DNA of 64,000 nt from assembly GCF_014654205.1 (NCBI RefSeq), contig NZ_BNAW01000023.1, positions 62,001 to 126,000 on the forward strand, read 5' to 3'. The notes under the pieces are model-generated. The model saw only the letters and a program-made list of their open reading frames with translations, was not told the DNA's origin and searched no databases. Position 1 is the first letter of the stretch. The number at the start of each line of letters is the position of its first letter. Shown here piece by piece: positions 23,809-33,002 of this stretch. Made by a program: the position numbers and the translations under genes. The DNA is from Amycolatopsis bullii (GTDB taxonomy: Bacteria > Actinomycetota > Actinomycetes > Mycobacteriales > Pseudonocardiaceae).

Positions 23809-26800
23809 TCACCCCAGTGCGTCGTCCAAAGCCTTCGTGATCCGCTTCAGGGACACCGGATACGCCGTTCCCAGCGTTTGCGCGAAGAACGAAACCCGCA
23901 GTTCCTCGATCATCCACCGCACCTCGCGCAACGCCGGCGATGACGTTCCCGGCGGCAGCGATGCCAAGGCGTCGGTGTACTCGCGGGTGATCCACGCGAT
24001 GTCCGCCGTCCGCTGCAGGTCGCGGGTCGGCTCCGAAACCAATTTCTCCAGCCGCCGGGAAATTCCCTGCAGGTAGCGCACCACGTGACGCAGTCGCGCC
24101 GCGCCCGTCTCCGTCACGAAGCCCGGGTACACCAGGCCCGCCAGCTGGGCGCGGATGTCCGCCAGGGAGTCCGCCGGACCGCGGGTCGACGGCAGCTGGA
24201 CCTCGACGTCGTTCGCCGCGCGGAGGATCTTCTCCACGTCCGTCAGCACCGCCAGCACTTCCGGGTGCAGGCCCGCCCGGACCTTCTCCAGCAGCACCTT
24301 GAAGCCGGTCTCGTCGAACACCGGGCCGCCGCCGGCCGCCATCAGGGCGTCGACCGCGCAGTCGACGCAGTCCTCGAGCAGCGCCGCGACGCTGCCGTGC
24401 GGGTTGCGGTTCAGCACCAGCTTCGACGAATTGGACAGCGACCGCGTGATGAACTTCATCGGCGAGCTCAGGTTCAGCCGCAGCATCCGCCGCGTACCCG
24501 CCCACATCGCGTGTTCCTGCTCGGCCGGGGTGTCCAGCAGGCGCACCGCCACCGACGCGCCCTCGTCGACCAGCGCCGGGTACGCCTTGACGTCGTGCCC
24601 GCGCTGGGTCGACTCGAACACCTTCGGCAGCGAACCGAACGACGGTTTCGTCAGCCCGGCCTTCTCGAGGGTGTTGGCCGCCTTGGAGATCGTCGCGCGG
24701 ACCTTCGGCGCCAGCCGCCGTTGCAGCTCCGCGATGTCCTTGCCTTCGGCGACGCGCTTACCGCGCTCGTCGACCACGCGGAACGTCATCTTCAGGTGCT
24801 CGGGCACCGAGGAAAGGTCCCAGTCCGCATAGGGCACCGTGATCCCGCGCAGCGCCCGCAGCTCGCGGCCGAGCACCTCCAGCAGCGGACCGTCCGAAGG
24901 GGACACTCGCGAAAGGACGTCCCGCGCGGTGTCCGGCGCCGGGACGAAGTTGCGGCGCAGCGCCTTCGGCAGCGACTTGATCAGCTGCGTCACCAGTTCC
25001 GCACGCAGTCCCGGCACCTGCCAGTCGAAGCCGTCCGGCGTCACCTGGTTGAGCACCGGCAGCGGGATGTGCACGGTGACGCCGTCGGCGTCCGCGCCCG
25101 GCTCGAACTGGTAGGTCAGCTTGAAGACCTGCGTGCCCTGCGTCCACGAGTCGGGGTAGTCGCCCTCGCGGACACTGCCCGCGGACTCGTTGATGAGCAT
25201 GGACTTCTCGAACGACAGCAGGTCCGGGTCGGTGTGCCGCGCCTTCTTCCACCAGCTGTCGAAGTGGCGCACCGAGACGACGTCCGCCGGGACCCGGGCG
25301 TCGTAGAACTCGTACAGCGTCTGGTCGTCGACCAGGATGTCGCGCCGCCGCGCGCGGTTCTCGAGGTCCTCGACCTCCTCCAGCAGTGCGCGGTTCTCGG
25401 CGAAGAAGTGGTGGCGCGTCTGCCAATCCCCTTCGACCAGCGCGTGCCGGATGAACAGCGCCCGCGACATCTCCGGGTCGATGCGGCCGTAGTTGACGCG
25501 GCGGTCGGCGATCAGCGGGACGCCGTACAGCGTCACCTTTTCGGTCGCGATCACCGCGCCCTGCTTGCGTTCCCAGTGCGGCTCGGAATACGACCGCTTG
25601 ACGACGTGCTGGGCCAGCGGCTCGACCCACTCGGGCTCGATGCGCGCGTTGACCCGCGCCCACAGCCGGGACGTCTCGACCAGCTCCGCCGACATCACCC
25701 AGCGCGGCTGCTTCTTGAACAACGCCGACCCCGGGAACACGCCGAACCGGGCGCCCCGCGCGCCCAGGTAGTCGCCCTTCGCCGGGTCCTTGAGCCCGAT
25801 GTGCGAGAGCAGCCCGGCGATCAGCGACGTGTGCACGCGCTGCGGGTCGGCCGGTGCGGTGTTCGTGTTCAGCGAGATGCCGAGCGGCTTGGCCAGCTGA
25901 CGCAGCTGGCTGAAGATGTCCTGCCACTCGCGCAGGCGCAGGTAGTTCAGGTACTCGGTGCGGCACATGCGCCGGAACTGGTTGCCGGACAACGTCTTCT
26001 GCTGCTCGGCGACGTACTCCCACAGGTTCAGGTAGGCGAGGAAGTCCGACGTCGGGTCGGCGAACCGGGCGTGCTGGGCGTCGGCCGCTTGCTGCTTCTC
26101 GGCCGGGCGCTCGCGCGGGTCCTGAATGGACAAACCCGCCGCGATGATCATGACCTCGCGGACACAGCCGTTCTTCGCCGCCTCCAGCACCATCCGGCCC
26201 ATCCGCGGGTCGACGGGCAGCTGCGCGAGCTTGCGGCCGATGTCGGTGAGCCGCCGGTCCGAGGAACTGACGCTGTCGAACGCGCCGAGTTCCTGCAGCA
26301 GGCCGATGCCGTCGCTGACCTGGCGGCGGTCCGGCGGTTCGACGAACGGGAACGCGGCGATGTCGCCGAGGCCCAGCGAAGTCATCTGCAGGATGACCGA
26401 CGCGAGGTTGGTCCGCAGGATTTCGGGATCGGTGAACTCGGGCCGGCTCTCGAAGTCCTCTTCGGAATAGAGCCGGATGCAGATGCCGTCGGACGTCCGG
26501 CCGCAGCGGCCCTTGCGCTGGTTCGCCGACGCCTGCGACACCGGCTCGATCGGCAGCCGCTGCACCTTCGTGCGGTGGCTGTAGCGCGAGATCCGCGCGG
26601 TGCCCGGGTCGACGACGTACTTGATGCCCGGCACGGTCAGCGACGTCTCGGCGACGTTCGTCGCGAGCACCACCCGGCGCCCGGTGTGGGACTGGAAGAT
26701 GCGCTGCTGCTCGGCCGACGACAGCCGCGCGTACAGCGGCAGGACCTCGGTGTTGCGCAGGTTCGCGCGGTTGAGGACGTCGGCGGTGTCGCGGATCTCG

Positions 26801-27699
26801 CGCTCGCCGGAGAGGAACACCAGGATGTCGCCGGGCCCTTCGGCGCAGAGCTCCTCGACGGCGTCGAGGATGCCCTGGGTCTGGTCGCGTTCGTCGGCGT
26901 CTTCCGAGGGGTCGTTCGGGTCGACGAGCGGCCGGTAGCGCACCTCGACCGGGTACGTCCGGCCGGAGACCTCGACGATCGGCGCGTCGTCGAAGTGCTT
27001 CGAGAACCGCTCCGGGTCGATCGTCGCCGAGGTGATGATGACCTTGAGGTCGGGGCGGCGCGGCAGCAGCTGCTTGAGGTAGCCGAGGATGAAGTCGATG
27101 TTGAGGCTGCGCTCGTGGGCCTCGTCGATGATCAGCGTGTCGTACTGGCGCAGCGACCGGTCGGTCTGGATCTCGGCCAGCAGGATGCCGTCGGTCATCA
27201 GCTTGACCAGCGTGTCCTGCCCGGACTGGTCGGTGAACCGGACCTTGTAGCCGACGGCGTCGCCGAGCTCGGTGTGCAGTTCGCTCGCGATCCGGTCGGC
27301 GACCGTGCGCGCGGCCAGCCGCCGGGGCTGGGTGTGCCCGATCTGGCCGCGGATGCCGCGGCCGAGCTCGAGGCAGATCTTCGGCAGCTGGGTGGTCTTG
27401 CCCGAGCCGGTCTCCCCCGCGACGATCACGACCTGGTGCTTGTCGATCGCGGCGGCGATCTCGTCCTTGAGCTTGCTGACCGGCAGCTCTTCGGGGTATT
27501 CGATCTTGGGCACGCTCTCGCGCCGCGACTGGACGCGCAGCTCCGCCTTGTCGACGTCGGCGGCGATCTGCGCGAGCACGGAGTCGCGGTTGCGGGCCTT
27601 GCGGGCGCCTTCGAGCCGGCGACGCAGCCGCTGCTCGTCGCGCGGCATCAGCTCGGGCAGGCGCGCACGCAGCGCTTCAAAGGGAGATGGCGTGGACAT
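23809..27699 (-). CDS. hrpA: ATP-dependent RNA helicase HrpA
   Basis: A 1296-residue DEAH-box helicase. Motif I GETGSGKT is at 95-102, then HTQPRRLAART (Ia), DEAH in LIIDEAHERSLN (II), SATID (III), NVAETSLTV (V), and QRKGRCGR (VI, here QRKGRCGRTSDG). The HA2 and OB regions follow, and a long C-terminal domain (DUF3418) after residue about 700 is the bacterial HrpA signature. Processes structured mRNA and stalled ribosomes in other bacteria. ATG 27699; monocistronic. Confidence 0.95.
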   Translation of the reverse strand: MSTPSPFEALRARLPELMPRDEQRLRRRLEGARKARNRDSVLAQIAADVDKAELRVQSRRESVPKIEYPEELPVSKLKDEIAAAIDKHQVVIVAGETGSGKTTQLPKICLELGRGIRGQIGHTQPRRLAARTVADRIASELHTELGDAVGYKVRFTDQSGQDTLVKLMTDGILLAEIQTDRSLRQYDTLIIDEAHERSLNIDFILGYLKQLLPRRPDLKVIITSATIDPERFSKHFDDAPIVEVSGRTYPVEVRYRPLVDPNDPSEDADERDQTQGILDAVEELCAEGPGDILVFLSGEREIRDTADVLNRANLRNTEVLPLYARLSSAEQQRIFQSHTGRRVVLATNVAETSLTVPGIKYVVDPGTARISRYSHRTKVQRLPIEPVSQASANQRKGRCGRTSDGICIRLYSEEDFESRPEFTDPEILRTNLASVILQMTSLGLGDIAAFPFVEPPDRRQVSDGIGLLQELGAFDSVSSSDRRLTDIGRKLAQLPVDPRMGRMVLEAAKNGCVREVMIIAAGLSIQDPRERPAEKQQAADAQHARFADPTSDFLAYLNLWEYVAEQQKTLSGNQFRRMCRTEYLNYLRLREWQDIFSQLRQLAKPLGISLNTNTAPADPQRVHTSLIAGLLSHIGLKDPAKGDYLGARGARFGVFPGSALFKKQPRWVMSAELVETSRLWARVNARIEPEWVEPLAQHVVKRSYSEPHWERKQGAVIATEKVTLYGVPLIADRRVNYGRIDPEMSRALFIRHALVEGDWQTRHHFFAENRALLEEVEDLENRARRRDILVDDQTLYEFYDARVPADVVSVRHFDSWWKKARHTDPDLLSFEKSMLINESAGSVREGDYPDSWTQGTQVFKLTYQFEPGADADGVTVHIPLPVLNQVTPDGFDWQVPGLRAELVTQLIKSLPKALRRNFVPAPDTARDVLSRVSPSDGPLLEVLGRELRALRGITVPYADWDLSSVPEHLKMTFRVVDERGKRVAEGKDIAELQRRLAPKVRATISKAANTLEKAGLTKPSFGSLPKVFESTQRGHDVKAYPALVDEGASVAVRLLDTPAEQEHAMWAGTRRMLRLNLSSPMKFITRSLSNSSKLVLNRNPHGSVAALLEDCVDCAVDALMAAGGGPVFDETGFKVLLEKVRAGLHPEVLAVLTDVEKILRAANDVEVQLPSTRGPADSLADIRAQLAGLVYPGFVTETGAARLRHVVRYLQGISRRLEKLVSEPTRDLQRTADIAWITREYTDALASLPPGTSSPALREVRWMIEELRVSFFAQTLGTAYPVSLKRITKALDDALG

Positions 27700-27771
27700 T
27701 CTTGGGCCAAGGATAGCCGTGTGTGACGAACCCGGCCTCCGAATATCCCCGGCGCGTGACCGGGCGCACGC

Positions 27772-27806
27772 CGAAGGCCCCCTCGCGGGCGGCGAGGGGG
27801 CCTTCG
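27772..27806. terminator. Terminator hairpin after the small membrane-protein gene
   Basis: Perfect 15-bp stem (27772-27786 with 27792-27806) and a GGGCG loop, 11 bases beyond the stop of the minus-strand gene ending at 27817 and upstream of hrpA. On the minus strand this is a stable factor-independent-type stem without a long T-run. Confidence 0.75.
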
Positions 27807-27816
27807 AAAACGCGCG

Positions 27817-28065
27817 TCAGCCGGGCCGGCCGGGCTGCTGCGGCGACTGGACCGGCGCCTGCTGCGGCGCCTTCTTGGCCCGGCCGAGCGCCACCGACCC
27901 GCCGATCAGCGCGAGGCCGACCAGTCCGAGGACGATGCCGAACAGCGGCTGCATGTCGCTGGCCCAGGACAGGATCCGGAACTCGTAGTCGAACTGCTCG
28001 AGGATGATCGTGCCGAACCCGAGCACGGCGCACAGCACGCCGATCCGCATCATGATCGAAGACAT
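27817..28065 (-). CDS. Small membrane protein, two helices, Gln/Pro-rich tail
   Basis: 82 residues from ATG 28065, with a GAGGGGG ribosome site. Two hydrophobic helices (MRIGVLCAVLGFGTIILEQF and LFGIVLGLVGLALIGGSVAL) are separated by a short loop (DYEFRILSWASDMQ), with a basic then Gln/Pro-rich C-terminus. No enzymatic motif is seen; function unknown. Single gene ended by a hairpin. Confidence 0.78.
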   Translation of the reverse strand: MSSIMMRIGVLCAVLGFGTIILEQFDYEFRILSWASDMQPLFGIVLGLVGLALIGGSVALGRAKKAPQQAPVQSPQQPGRPG

Positions 28066-28184
28066 GGGAAAACCCCCTCGTGAAAAGACTGATGGAACCA
28101 CCGGTCCGTCCCCGAGCGGCCGTGGCGAGGCAGAACCGTAGCGGCCCCGGACCCCGCTGTCGCCGGAAATCCCGATTCGTTACC

Positions 28185-29348
28185 TCACGTACGCTGCACC
28201 GAATCCGGCCCCAGGTCGGCGAGCGTGCGGTGGCCGGACAACCCCATGGTCAGGTCGAAGTCCGCCAGCAGGCTGCGCAGGACGTGCCGGACGCCGTCCT
28301 CGCCCGCGTGGGCCAGGCCGTACACCCACGGGCGGCCGACCAGGACCGCCCGCGCGCCCAGGGCCAGCGCCTTGAGCACGTCGGCCCCGGTGCGGATGCC
28401 CGAGTCGAACAGCACCTCCATCCGGTCGCCGACCGCCGCGACGATGCCCGGGAGGGCCTCCAGGGCGCCGAGCGCGCCGTCGACCTGGCGGCCGCCGTGG
28501 TTCGAGACCACGATGCCGTCCATGCCCGCCTCGGCCGCGCGGCGTGCGTCCCCGACGTGCTGGATGCCCTTGAGCACGATCGGGCCGTCCCAGTGCTCGC
28601 GCAGGAACGGCAGCTGGTCCCAGGTCCGGTCGGTGCCGGTGAGCATGCCGATCCAGCGCAGGATCGCCATGTTCAGGTCCTCCTCCGGCGTCTTCTCCAG
28701 CAGGCCGCGGAACACCGGGTCGGTGAACGGGACCGCGCAGCCCTCGCCCTTGAGGAACGGCAGGTACGCCTGGTCCAGATCGGACGGTCGCCAGGCGAGC
28801 GTCCACGTGTCGAGGGTGACGACGAGCGCGGTGTACCCGGCGTTCTTCGCCCGGGTCAGCAGGCTCGCGCAGACGTCGTTATCGCCGGGCCAGTACAGCT
28901 GGAACCAGCGCGGGCCGTCGCCGTTGGCCGCGGCGACGTCCTCGATGCCGGTCGACGACGCCGTGGAGAGGATGAACGGCAGGCCGACCGACGCGGCGGC
29001 GCGGGCGGTCGCGGACTCGGCGTCCGGGTGGACGATCGACTGGACGCCGACCGGCGCGACGGCCACCGGCGCCGGCAGCCGGGTGCCGAGCACCGTCGTG
29101 GCCAGGTCGCGGTCGGTGGCACCGGTGAGCATCCGGGGCACGATCCGCCAGCGGTCGAACGCCTCGCGGTTGGCGCGGGCGGTCGCGCCGGAGCCGGCCG
29201 CCCCCGCGACGTAGGAGAACGGCCCGGGCGCCATGATTTCGCGCGCCGACGCCTCGAGCTTCGTCGCGTCGGTCGAGCACGGCGGCAGCTGACCACCGAG
29301 TCCCTGCAGGTAGATCTCGTTCTGGTAGCTGCCGAAGCGTTCGGTCAC
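28185..29348 (-). CDS. FMN-dependent alpha-hydroxy acid oxidase, lactate 2-monooxygenase-like
   Basis: A 387-residue TIM-barrel flavoprotein. The pattern matches mycobacterial lactate 2-monooxygenase: YQNEIYLQG at the N-terminus, YVAGAAGSGATARANREAF, the active-site Lys in IVLKGIQHV, the catalytic His-Gly-Gly-Arg in SNHGGRQVDG, and FDSGIRTGADVLKALALGA. Substrate could be lactate (to acetate + CO2) or another 2-hydroxy acid. GTG 29348 has a GAGGAGG ribosome site 6 bases upstream. Confidence 0.87.
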   Translation of the reverse strand: MTERFGSYQNEIYLQGLGGQLPPCSTDATKLEASAREIMAPGPFSYVAGAAGSGATARANREAFDRWRIVPRMLTGATDRDLATTVLGTRLPAPVAVAPVGVQSIVHPDAESATARAAASVGLPFILSTASSTGIEDVAAANGDGPRWFQLYWPGDNDVCASLLTRAKNAGYTALVVTLDTWTLAWRPSDLDQAYLPFLKGEGCAVPFTDPVFRGLLEKTPEEDLNMAILRWIGMLTGTDRTWDQLPFLREHWDGPIVLKGIQHVGDARRAAEAGMDGIVVSNHGGRQVDGALGALEALPGIVAAVGDRMEVLFDSGIRTGADVLKALALGARAVLVGRPWVYGLAHAGEDGVRHVLRSLLADFDLTMGLSGHRTLADLGPDSVQRT

Positions 29349-29378
29349 GGTTGCCTCCTCGCGTTCGAGGGGGCACTG

Positions 29379-29390
29379 TACCCGCCGGTA
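29379..29390. promoter_or_regulatory. Candidate TACC/GGTA operator in the divergent region
   Basis: TACCCGCCGGTA sits about 30 bases upstream of the hydroxy-acid oxidase start in the 112-base region shared with the divergent reductase. It resembles the elements at 13429 and 19874. Weak, short match. Confidence 0.25.
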
Positions 29391-29460
29391 GTTCATCCGG
29401 CGCCGGGAAGTGACCGGTGGGTAACCTGAGCCGCGTCGACGTCCCCCCGAAGGAGCCGCC

Positions 29461-30621
29461 ATGCGCGCGTACGACGTGGTCCTGTTCGGCGCCACCGGGT
29501 TCACCGGCGGCCTGACCGCCGAGTACCTGGCCCGGCACGCGCCGGCCGGCCTGCGCTGGGCGCTGGCCGGGCGCAACCGGGGCAAGCTCGAAGCCGTCCG
29601 GACCCGGCTCGCCGGGATCGACGACCGGTTCGGCTCGCTCGACCTGCTCGTCGCCGACTCCGGCGACCGGGCGTCGCTGGTGGCGGTCGCCTCGTCGGCG
29701 AAGGTGGTGATCACGACCGTCGGCCCGTACCTGACGCACGGCGAGCCGCTGGTGGCCGCGTGCGCCGAGGCGGGCACCGACTACGTCGACCTGACCGGCG
29801 AGCCCGAGTTCGTCGACCGGATGTACCTCGCGCACGACCGGCGGGCCCGCGAGACCGGCGCGCGGCTGGTGCACGCGTGCGGGTTCGACTCGATCCCGCA
29901 CGACCTCGGCGCGTGGTTCACCGTGCAGCAGCTGCCCGAAGGCGTGCCGCTGCGGGTCGACGGCTACGTCCGGGCCGGCGGGATGCCCTCGGGGGGCACG
30001 TTCCTCAGCGCGCTGACCATCATGTCCCGCCTGCCGGCCGGAGCACGGGCGGCCCGCGAGCGGGCGGCGGCCGAGCCCCGGCCGGCCGGGCGGTTCGCGC
30101 GAGCCCCGCTCGGGCGCCCGCACCGGGTCGCCGACCCGGGCTGGTGGGCGGTGCCGCTGCCGACGATCGACGCCGAGGTCGTCCGCCGGTCGGCGGCCGC
30201 GTCCGCGCGGTACGGGCCGGACTTCACCTACCGGCACTTCGCCGCGGTGAAGCACCTGCCGGTGCTGGCGGGCGGCGTGGCCGGGGCGGGCGCCCTGCTC
30301 GCCGCGGCCCAGGTCCCGCCGGCCCGGCACGCGCTGTCCCGGCTGCTGGCGCCGGGCAACGGCCCGAGCCCCGAGCGGCGCGCGCGGTCGTGGTTCTCGG
30401 TGCGGTTCGTGGGCGAGGGCGGCGGCTCCCGGGTGGTGACGGAGGTCTCCGGCGGCGACCCGGGCTACGACGAGACGGCGAAGATGCTCGCGGAGTCGGC
30501 GCTGTGCCTGGCGACGGACGAGCTTCCCCCGACGTCCGGCCAGGTGACCACGGCGACCGCGATGGGCGGCGCGCTGGTGGACCGGCTCACCAAGGCGGGG
30601 ATCCGCTTCACGACGCACTGA
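29461..30621 (+). CDS. Saccharopine-dehydrogenase-like / trans-acting enoyl reductase family protein
   Basis: A 386-residue protein with an N-terminal Rossmann domain (VVLFGATGFTGGLTAEYLA, cofactor motif GATGFTGG) and a substrate domain with HACGFDSIPHDLGAWF, a hallmark of the mycobacterial Rv2953/Rv2449c trans-acting enoyl reductase family. Those act on polyketide or lipid intermediates; there is no polyketide synthase nearby, so the substrate here is open. ATG 29461 with AGGAGC upstream. Convergent with the monooxygenase; both end at a long palindrome. Confidence 0.84.
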   Translation: MRAYDVVLFGATGFTGGLTAEYLARHAPAGLRWALAGRNRGKLEAVRTRLAGIDDRFGSLDLLVADSGDRASLVAVASSAKVVITTVGPYLTHGEPLVAACAEAGTDYVDLTGEPEFVDRMYLAHDRRARETGARLVHACGFDSIPHDLGAWFTVQQLPEGVPLRVDGYVRAGGMPSGGTFLSALTIMSRLPAGARAARERAAAEPRPAGRFARAPLGRPHRVADPGWWAVPLPTIDAEVVRRSAAASARYGPDFTYRHFAAVKHLPVLAGGVAGAGALLAAAQVPPARHALSRLLAPGNGPSPERRARSWFSVRFVGEGGGSRVVTEVSGGDPGYDETAKMLAESALCLATDELPPTSGQVTTATAMGGALVDRLTKAGIRFTTH

Positions 30622-30642
30622 CCGGGTTCCCGTATCCGGAAG

Positions 30643-30695
30643 GCAATGAATGACTCATTCCTGGCGTCGGACGCCAGGAATGAGTCATTCATTGC
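30643..30695. terminator. 53-bp perfect palindrome, bidirectional terminator
   Basis: Two perfectly complementary 26-base arms flank a single central base at 30669, between convergent genes ending at 30621 and 30701. Each arm itself contains a small palindrome (GAATGACTCATTC and GAATGAGTCATTC). It is AT-rich relative to the surroundings. The position suits a shared terminator; the nested symmetry is unusual. Confidence 0.8.
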
Positions 30696-30700
30696 GGTCC

Positions 30701-32170
30701 TCAGGAGGCGTGCGCACTGCTGGCCTCGTAGTCGGCTTCGCGGAACTCGCCGACCTGCGCACGCAGCCGCCCGGTGGAGAACGGCCAGCTGAAACTGTTG
30801 CGCCCGTTGACATCCGTGTAATAACTCGAACAACCGCCGGACTGGTAGACCGTGCCCGGCAGGGCCGCCTGGACCTGCGCGTTGAACGCCGCCTGCACCT
30901 CCGGGCGGACCGACAGCGACGTGCCCGCGGAACGCAGTGTCCGGGTCACCGCCGCCACCGTGTGCCGCAGCTGCGCCTCGACGATCGTGAACGCCGACGA
31001 GTGCCCGGTGCCGAGGCTGGGCCCGAGCAGCAGGTACAGGTTCGGGAACCCGGCCACGGACGTCCCCGCGTACGCCCGCGGGCTGCCCTTCCAGTGGTCG
31101 TCGAGGCTGCGGCCGTCGGCGTCGAACACCCGCGCCGACACCGGCATGTCGAGGATGTGGAAGCCGGTTCCGAAGATGATCGCGTCGACCTCGGCCGACG
31201 AGCCGTCCGCGCCCAGCACGCGAGGACCGTCCACCGCGCGCACGGCGGTCGGGTGAACGTCCACATGGGACTGCGTCAGCGTCCGGTAGTAGGTGTTGGA
31301 CATCAGCAGGCGCTTGCAGCCGAGCGTGTAGTCCGGCGTCAACGCCCGGCGCAGCAACGGATCCCGCACGGCGAACCGCAGGTGGGCGAGCCCGATCTTC
31401 TGCACCTGCCGCAGCAGCCACGGGTGCCGGAAGCCGAATCCGAGCGTCTCCATCAGGCCGTACTCGGTGCCGCGCAGCGCCCGCTGCAGCACCGGGAACC
31501 GCCGCAGCAGGAACCGCTCGACACCGGGCACGTGGTGGTCCGGCTTCGGCAGGACCCACTGCGCGGTGCGCTGGAACAGGTGCAGGCGCGCCACGCGCGG
31601 CACGATCTCCGGGACGAACTGGACCGCGGACGCGCCGGTGCCGATCACCGCGACCCGCTTGCCGGCCAGGTCGTAGCCGTGGTTCCAGCGCGCGGAGTGG
31701 AAGACCTCGCCGGGGAACCCGGCCAGCCCCGGCAGGTCCGGGACCAGCGGTTCGTGCCAGGGACCGGTGCCGGCGACCAGGATCCGCGCGGTGTACGGCC
31801 CCTTCGACGTCTCGAGCTCCCAAAGGGACTGCCGGGGGTTCCACTGCGCACGCGTCACTTCGACGCCGTAACGGATCTTCCCGGTGACGCCGAAGCGCGC
31901 GGCGGTGTCCTGCAGGTAGGCCCGGATCTCGGCCTGGCCCGCGAACGCGCGCGTCCACTCGGGATTGGGCGCGAAGGAGTAGGAGTACAGCGCGGACGGG
32001 ACGTCGCAGGCGCAGCCGGGGTAGGTGTTGTCGCGCCAGGTTCCGCCGAGCGCGCCGGCCTTCTCGAGCACGGCGAGATCGCCGACGCCGGCCTGCGTGA
32101 GGCGGATGGCGGCCCCCAGCCCCGAGGCCCCGGCACCGACGACGAGGACCGCGAAGTGACGTTGTTCCAT
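30701..32170 (-). CDS. Flavin-containing (Baeyer-Villiger type) monooxygenase
   Basis: A 489-residue class B flavoprotein monooxygenase. FAD motif VVGAGASGLGAAIRL, GALGGTWRDNTYPGCACD (cofactor clamp), the BVMO-like fingerprint around FHSARWNHGYDL, and the NADPH Rossmann motif VAVIGTGASAVQ are all present. Substrate unknown; ketones or cyclic lipids are typical. ATG 32170 directly abuts a strong inverted repeat shared with the divergent TetR regulator, which very likely represses it. Confidence 0.88.
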   Translation of the reverse strand: MEQRHFAVLVVGAGASGLGAAIRLTQAGVGDLAVLEKAGALGGTWRDNTYPGCACDVPSALYSYSFAPNPEWTRAFAGQAEIRAYLQDTAARFGVTGKIRYGVEVTRAQWNPRQSLWELETSKGPYTARILVAGTGPWHEPLVPDLPGLAGFPGEVFHSARWNHGYDLAGKRVAVIGTGASAVQFVPEIVPRVARLHLFQRTAQWVLPKPDHHVPGVERFLLRRFPVLQRALRGTEYGLMETLGFGFRHPWLLRQVQKIGLAHLRFAVRDPLLRRALTPDYTLGCKRLLMSNTYYRTLTQSHVDVHPTAVRAVDGPRVLGADGSSAEVDAIIFGTGFHILDMPVSARVFDADGRSLDDHWKGSPRAYAGTSVAGFPNLYLLLGPSLGTGHSSAFTIVEAQLRHTVAAVTRTLRSAGTSLSVRPEVQAAFNAQVQAALPGTVYQSGGCSSYYTDVNGRNSFSWPFSTGRLRAQVGEFREADYEASSAHAS

Positions 32171-32196
32171 TTTCGGAGACTAACAGTATCCGAAAA
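32170..32196. promoter_or_regulatory. TetR operator between the monooxygenase and its regulator
   Basis: TTTTCGGAGACT and AGTATCCGAAAA form an inverted repeat with 11 of 12 matching pairs and a 3-base spacer. It starts at the first base of the monooxygenase and lies 40 bases from the TetR gene. The size and symmetry are classic for a TetR dimer site that also autoregulates. Confidence 0.72.
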
Positions 32197-32236
32197 CCAT
32201 CGGTACCCCAATTCCGAAGTTCGCTAGAGTGCCCGC

Positions 32237-32827
32237 ATGGCCCGACTCACCCGCGCGGAAAGCCAGGCACGCACCCGCGAGCAGCTGATCGAGACCGCCA
32301 AGCTCCTGTTCCTGCGCGATGGCTACTCGGTGACGTCGCTGGAGAAGGTCGCCGACGAGGCGGGGTACTCGAAGGGCGCGGTGTACTCGAACTTCCGCAG
32401 CAAGGACGAGCTCTGCCTCACGGTCCTCGACCGCATCCACGACGAGCAGGTCGCCCTGATCGCCGAGGCGCTGGCCGGCGCCGACGGAATGGAAGGCCTG
32501 CTGACGGCGTTCCAGACCTGGGCCGAGCGCAGCATCGGCGACGAGGCCTGGACCGCCCTGGAAGTCGAGTTCGCGACGAACGCGCGGCGCGACCCGCACG
32601 TACGCGCCGAGCTGGCCGCGCGCGACAAGGCCATCCGCGAAACCATCGCCGGCCTGCTCACCGGGTACGCCGAGCGGTTCGGGATCACGCTCCCCATGTC
32701 GGCCGACGACGCCGCGACGGCCCTGCTCAGCCTGGGCATCGGGCTCGGCGTCCAACGTGCGATCGACCCGACGATCCCGGTGTCCGTGCTGCCGGACGTT
32801 ATCCGCCTGTTCGCTGGGGCGCGCTGA
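32237..32827 (+). CDS. TetR-family repressor
   Basis: A 196-residue TetR regulator: helix-turn-helix in residues 10-55 (TREQLIETAKLLFLRDGYSV and SKGAVYSNFRSKDEL), then an all-helical ligand domain with a C-terminal dimer helix. It is divergent from the monooxygenase with a 27-bp operator in between, so it most likely represses that gene in response to a hydrophobic substrate. ATG 32237. Confidence 0.87.
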   Translation: MARLTRAESQARTREQLIETAKLLFLRDGYSVTSLEKVADEAGYSKGAVYSNFRSKDELCLTVLDRIHDEQVALIAEALAGADGMEGLLTAFQTWAERSIGDEAWTALEVEFATNARRDPHVRAELAARDKAIRETIAGLLTGYAERFGITLPMSADDAATALLSLGIGLGVQRAIDPTIPVSVLPDVIRLFAGAR

Positions 32828-32851
32828 GAAGTCCTTTGCGGACCCTCGAAA

Positions 32852-32867
32852 AGTGGTCTGGACCGTT
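32852..32867 (+). promoter_or_regulatory. DasR-responsive-element-like site upstream of the chitosanase
   Basis: AGTGGTCTGGACCGTT matches 13 of 16 positions of the Streptomyces DasR site AGTGGTCTAGACCACT, 136 bases before the chitosanase start. Next to it is a second inverted repeat, CGTTCA and TGAACG with a 6-base spacer (about 32864-32881). DasR links amino-sugar (GlcNAc/GlcN phosphate) levels to chitin and chitosan use, so it fits a chitosanase promoter. No dasR gene is in the window. Confidence 0.5.
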
Positions 32868-33002
32868 CACGAACATGAACGGATTCCACCTCTTGTGGAG
32901 CTCGCTGACTCTTCGCTACCGTGTCGCTACGCCGCAGCTCCACCCGCATCACCCGTACCGCCGTGATCCGACGGCGCATCCCGCGGAAAGGGTTCCCTCC
33001 CC

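Noticed and set aside
24085-27726. A 1213-codon frame antisense to hrpA.
   Set aside because: The minus-strand HrpA reading has all helicase motifs; the plus frame is a GC-skew shadow with no motif.
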